64,000 nt of DNA, taken from assembly GCA_023458535.1 (NCBI GenBank), contig JAEWYW010000013.1:1-64000 (forward strand), given 5' to 3'. The DNA comes from Bacteroidota bacterium. GTDB taxonomy: Bacteria > Bacteroidota > Bacteroidia > Flavobacteriales > Weeksellaceae. Position numbers and translations under genes: made by a program. Shown piece by piece: positions 62,094 to 64,000 of this stretch; positions within the stretch are counted from its first letter, which is position 1, and each line of letters begins with the position of its first letter. Under the pieces are notes generated by a model. The model saw only the letters and a program-made list of their open reading frames with translations. It had not been told where the DNA came from and made no database searches.

Positions 62094-62504
62094 TTATTTC
62101 TGTTTGTAATCCGCGGGTTTAATTTCGAACTCAGTAAGAGGTTGCCCGTTTTTATCAACGTAGCTGTATTTTAGAGTAACATCATGATCTCTAAAGGTTT
62201 TCATCTCCTCTGAAGTTTTAATCACTTTCAAAGCTTCTTCGCGAGCCTCTTTTTTAAAACTTTCTAATAATTCGGGTGAAACGTTGGATTTTTCGTCCTC
62301 AGTTAAAGTATAATTATATTTAAAAACTTTGTCTTTGGAAGCCGAAACACTGTCTAGCCTTATTCCATCGCTCATCATCTGCGGTCCCAATTTATTTGAA
62401 TTGGCAGCAGCTTCTTGTAATTCTTTAGAGAAATCATCTTTCTTGCACGACACAAAAACCAATAAAACTCCGAGTAATAAAATTTTTACACCTCTCATAA
62501 TCAT
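62094..62504 (-). CDS. Small lipoprotein of unknown function
   Basis: A 136-residue lipoprotein (lipobox FVSC, then KKDDF). The mature part is charged and helical (SKELQEAAANSNKLG, KSNVSPELLESFKKEAREE) with a beta-rich end (DVTLKYSYVDKNGQPLTEFEIK). I do not recognise it. The start can be 62504 (MIMRG) or 62498 (MRG). It is convergent with ruvC with a two-base gap. Confidence 0.72.
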   Translation of the reverse strand: MIMRGVKILLLGVLLVFVSCKKDDFSKELQEAAANSNKLGPQMMSDGIRLDSVSASKDKVFKYNYTLTEDEKSNVSPELLESFKKEAREEALKVIKTSEEMKTFRDHDVTLKYSYVDKNGQPLTEFEIKPADYKQK

Positions 62505-62728
62505 CTTTTTATAATTTGTAAAGTAACGAATTTAAGAAAATATTCTTAAACCAAATGTTCAGCTTCTGGCAATAGGTAAAACTGATTACAATATATTTAA
62601 AAAATAAATAAAGACGTTTCTAAGGCACTTCAGAATAATAAAACCATACATTTACTTGGTTAAGCCTACTACTATCTTTTAAATGGTACAATTTTTTATA
62701 GTACTTTTGTTAAGGAAAATTGTAACAC

Positions 62729-63823
62729 ATGAAAAACCAAAATATCTCTATACACTCTGTCAACCATAAAATGAACTGGTTTCAGAAATTCTTAATGCTC
62801 TGCTCTGGCGGTAACATTCATATTTTAAAAAAAACTCCCAGCGAATGGAATAAATTTTCTGGCATTGGAGGCATTGTATTATTCACGTCCGTATTTGCTA
62901 CACTATCTGCAGGATATGCCATGTTCACGGTTTTCGACAATATCTGGGCTTCTGTAGGTTTCGGAATTCTATGGGGATTGATGATCTTTAATCTGGATAG
63001 GTATATCGTTTCCTCAATAAAAAAAACAGGAACGTGGTGGAACCAAATTCTCATGTCGATTCCCAGACTTATTTTAGCGACTTTTTTAGGAATTATCATT
63101 TCTAAACCTTTGGAACTTAAAATTTTTGAAAAAGAAGTCAACAAACAGCTTAATACGATTATTCAAAGAAACAAAACACAGTTGCAGGCTGAAATGAACG
63201 GTAGAATTCTCCAGCAATCTGGACCTTTTGAAACCGAAAAGAAACAGATAGCCGAAAAAATGGCTTTTTATCAAGCCTCATACGATTCTGCAGCGGTTGA
63301 ACTTGAGAAGGAAATCCTTGGAAAACAATCCGGCTTAACCAGCGGTAAAGAAGGCTATGGTCCGAATGCGAAAAGAAAAGCAGAATTGAAGGAACAAAGA
63401 CGCTTGGATATGGAAAATTTCCAAAAACAATCTGCTCCGCGTTTGGAGTATTTGGATAAAGAAATCTCAAAAGTTTATTCAAATATCGAAACTGAAAGAA
63501 ATAAGACGGAAACCTTTGAAGATAAGTTTAATGGTTTTGCAGCACGTCTTCAAGCTTTAGATGAATTGGGTAAAAATTCTGCAATCATTGCTACTGCCGC
63601 AATGTTTATTATGGGGCTGTTTATTTGTTTGGAAATCGCACCAGTATTGGTAAAACTCATTTCTTCAGTGGGACCTTACGACCATCTTTTAGAAAAAACT
63701 GAAAATGATTTCAGACTTTATTCCAAAGAAAAAATACAAAAAGGAAATGCCGCCACTGACCACAGAATTGATGACTTTATTGAGAAGTTGCGGAAACAAG
63801 ATGATAAGTCATGTAATAAGTAA
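62729..63823 (+). CDS. DUF4407 membrane protein
   Basis: A 364-residue protein with DUF4407 features: an N-terminal LMLCSGGNIHILKKTPSEWN, two helices (about 50-90), LDRYIVSSIKK, a third helix, a long charged coiled-coil (about 145-270, EKKQIAEKMAFYQA, LKEQRRLDMENFQKQ) and a last helix (about 283-305). Function unknown. TACTTTTG at 62702-62709 is a possible -7 element. No partner gene is visible before the window ends. Confidence 0.82.
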   Translation: MKNQNISIHSVNHKMNWFQKFLMLCSGGNIHILKKTPSEWNKFSGIGGIVLFTSVFATLSAGYAMFTVFDNIWASVGFGILWGLMIFNLDRYIVSSIKKTGTWWNQILMSIPRLILATFLGIIISKPLELKIFEKEVNKQLNTIIQRNKTQLQAEMNGRILQQSGPFETEKKQIAEKMAFYQASYDSAAVELEKEILGKQSGLTSGKEGYGPNAKRKAELKEQRRLDMENFQKQSAPRLEYLDKEISKVYSNIETERNKTETFEDKFNGFAARLQALDELGKNSAIIATAAMFIMGLFICLEIAPVLVKLISSVGPYDHLLEKTENDFRLYSKEKIQKGNAATDHRIDDFIEKLRKQDDKSCNK

Positions 63824-64000
63824 TCTAATAAAAAAAGTTTACGCTATCAGCTGATTTCATTTTTCGCTGTCATAACCAGTACAATATACTTATAATCATA
63901 GTTCTTCCCTGAGCTGTGATTTTTTTTTTAAATTGACAGAATTTTTCAAAGTACATTGTAACAAAAATCTTTTTTATTGTTAAATGATTCATTTATTTTC
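63824..64000. other. Non-coding end of the window
   Basis: 177 AT-rich bases with no ORF, hairpin or promoter match that I can support. Confidence 0.5.

Noticed and set aside
63159..63482. 107-codon minus-strand ORF over the DUF4407 gene
   Set aside because: Antisense shadow of the coiled-coil coding region.

Overview
The window looks like chromosome of a Flavobacteriia member close to Chryseobacterium (family Weeksellaceae). The evidence is low G+C content, type IX secretion sorting domains (type A at 10929-12557, type B at 54726-57818), a bacillithiol gene (bshB1), many small lipoproteins, and the Bacteroidota promoter signature TTG-N17-19-TAnnTTTG in front of several genes. No insertion sequence, phage, CRISPR array or rRNA is visible. 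Most of the window is ordinary core genome; the accessory parts are a glycan cluster and a scattered family of secreted proteins.

Layout. 1-11 kb: end of an unknown gene, an NlpE/META lipoprotein, an odd tRNA, bshB1, then a long minus-strand energy-transduction operon (ExbB, two ExbDs, TonB, a small membrane protein, a PstS-like lipoprotein, a TPR protein) and leuS. 11-21 kb: a DUF1800/DUF1501 pair, lipoproteins, a glycosyltransferase, and waaA grouped with a DUF1648 protein, an NlpC/P60 peptidase and an O-methyltransferase, then an OmpA-family lipoprotein. 21-34 kb: tilS, dsbD, lipoproteins, an alpha/beta hydrolase, patatin, an NrnA-like phosphoesterase, rpmH, ftsE, trmN6, an NtrY-like histidine kinase, ribE and pdxA. 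34-48.6 kb: yceD-rpmF, accB-accC, rocD, a convergent surface-glycan cluster, gltX and accA. 48.7-64 kb: secreted or lipoprotein paralogues around trmB, then rpsB, rpsI and rplM, a large T9SS adhesin-like protein, tsf, a PadR cassette, ruvC and a DUF4407 membrane protein.

Genes that work together: accB, accC and accA supply three acetyl-CoA carboxylase subunits (accD not seen). ExbB/ExbD/TonB energise outer-membrane transport. waaA and the glycosyltransferases build lipopolysaccharide or surface glycan. yceD-rpmF, rpmH, rplM-rpsI, rpsB and tsf serve the ribosome.

Main points for a second look: (1) a tRNA with a tRNA-His body (G-1 opposite C73) but a GAG (Leu) anticodon and two broken stem pairs; (2) four secreted paralogues sharing a two-cysteine C-terminal domain; (3) a sigma-54-type promoter followed about 110 bases later by a terminator, with no ORF between, suggesting a small RNA at about 54404-54512; (4) a PadR gene with two 16-bp direct repeats exactly 30 bp apart flanking its -7 element; (5) tsf separated from rpsB, and a structured leader candidate before rpsB. 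All calls come from reading the sequence; no database search was run.
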